64,000 nucleotides of DNA from Chitinibacter sp. SCUT-21 (GTDB taxonomy: Bacteria > Pseudomonadota > Gammaproteobacteria > Burkholderiales > Chitinibacteraceae), in contig CP102611.1 of assembly GCA_041874755.1 (NCBI GenBank), positions 2,976,001-3,040,000 of the forward strand. Reading direction: 5' to 3'. The position numbers were made by a program, and so were the translations under genes. The notes beneath the pieces were generated by a model that made no database searches, was not told the origin of the DNA, and saw only the letters and a program-made list of their open reading frames with translations. Shown here one piece after another: positions 63,898-64,000 of this stretch (positions within the stretch are counted from its first letter, which is position 1; the number at the start of each line of letters is the position of its first letter).

Positions 63898-64000
63898 TTC
63901 ATCTATGAGCGCAAAGCAATGCCACCACTATAGGCAAGCAATCTCGGCCTTATGTTACAGCTTGAGCTATTAAGGAAATTACTGCTTGTGCGTCGCACGA

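Noticed and set aside
1..64000. Neisseria-type uptake sequence GCCGTCTGAA
   Set aside because: I did not notice copies while reading; the recurrent motif in this window is GGGTATTGCC instead. A computed count would settle it.

Overview
The window reads as a single stretch of chromosome from a chitin-degrading betaproteobacterium, most plausibly of the Neisseriales and close to Chitinibacteraceae (Chitinibacter/Deefgea-like). This placement is inferred from protein flavour, not from a search. Support comes from the divergent fur / bamE-dapB block, a single-chain pyruvate carboxylase, roughly balanced base composition, and a chitin toolkit: a secreted GH19 chitinase with two chitin-binding modules, a secreted GH18 chitinase and a GH3 N-acetylhexosaminidase. 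I saw no rRNA, tRNA, CRISPR array, prophage or transposase. The window opens inside one gene and ends just upstream of another.

Layout. 1-2 kb: the tail of an unidentified gene, a leucine-rich-repeat/protein-kinase fusion and a small membrane protein. 2-4 kb: htpG on the minus strand behind a textbook sigma-32 promoter. 4.2-7.8 kb: an orphan ParA-type ATPase, a receiver/anti-sigma-type ATPase fusion, a small membrane protein and a GH3 hexosaminidase. 7.8-12.6 kb: a GGDEF-EAL protein, GH19 chitinase and a Lys/Ala-rich exported protein. 12.6-17.5 kb: aroA-waaF, a zinc-finger protein, ilvE and an NhaR-like regulator. 17.6-22.5 kb: two paralogous small zinc-ribbon proteins with htpX, GH18 chitinase, and a YeiE/YeiH-type regulator-transporter pair. 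22.5-33 kb: rlmD, a large hybrid histidine kinase, an EamA transporter, cobU, a TonB-domain protein, aqpZ, hisC, a diguanylate cyclase and chrA. 33.1-38.6 kb: a STAS-cheA-cheW-mcp-cheB operon. 38.7-48.2 kb: pyruvate carboxylase, a methionine sulfoxide reductase, an FmdB-type protein, and a BtsS/BtsR two-component pair directly before a CstA/BtsT pyruvate transporter and its YbdD/YjiX partner. 48.4-54 kb: SGNH esterase, pirin and its divergent LysR regulator, UPF0114, and a cytochrome b561/YceI/YceI operon. 54-64 kb: carbonic anhydrase, peroxidase, HAD phosphatase, flavoprotein, dapB-bamE / fur, the N-degron transferases aat and bpt, an FMN reductase, an alpha/beta hydrolase and an M14 peptidase.

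How things fit together. The pyruvate block is the most coherent story. The BtsSR-type sensor pair lies upstream of btsT, and the btsT upstream region carries three spaced repeats matching the operator reported for the Escherichia coli BtsR (YehT) regulator. The YbdD/YjiX gene that follows is unusual because its N-terminal half looks like a second, degenerate copy of the same domain. Pyruvate carboxylase lies a few kilobases upstream. The chemosensory operon has no CheY or CheR, but it starts with a STAS protein that keeps its phosphorylatable serine. A receiver/HATPase fusion elsewhere in the window is a candidate partner kinase.

Non-coding structure is rich. Several gene ends carry inverted repeats whose outer arms are GGGTAT or GGGTATTGCC, a recurrent family not explained by ordinary terminators. 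There is a 134-bp MITE-like nested palindrome behind the btsT operon, a composite repeat in front of ilvE's stop codon, and isolated palindromes upstream of the pyruvate carboxylase, chitinase and btsS genes. Start sites were moved inward for many genes where an internal start has a better Shine-Dalgarno sequence or matches the family's usual N-terminus.
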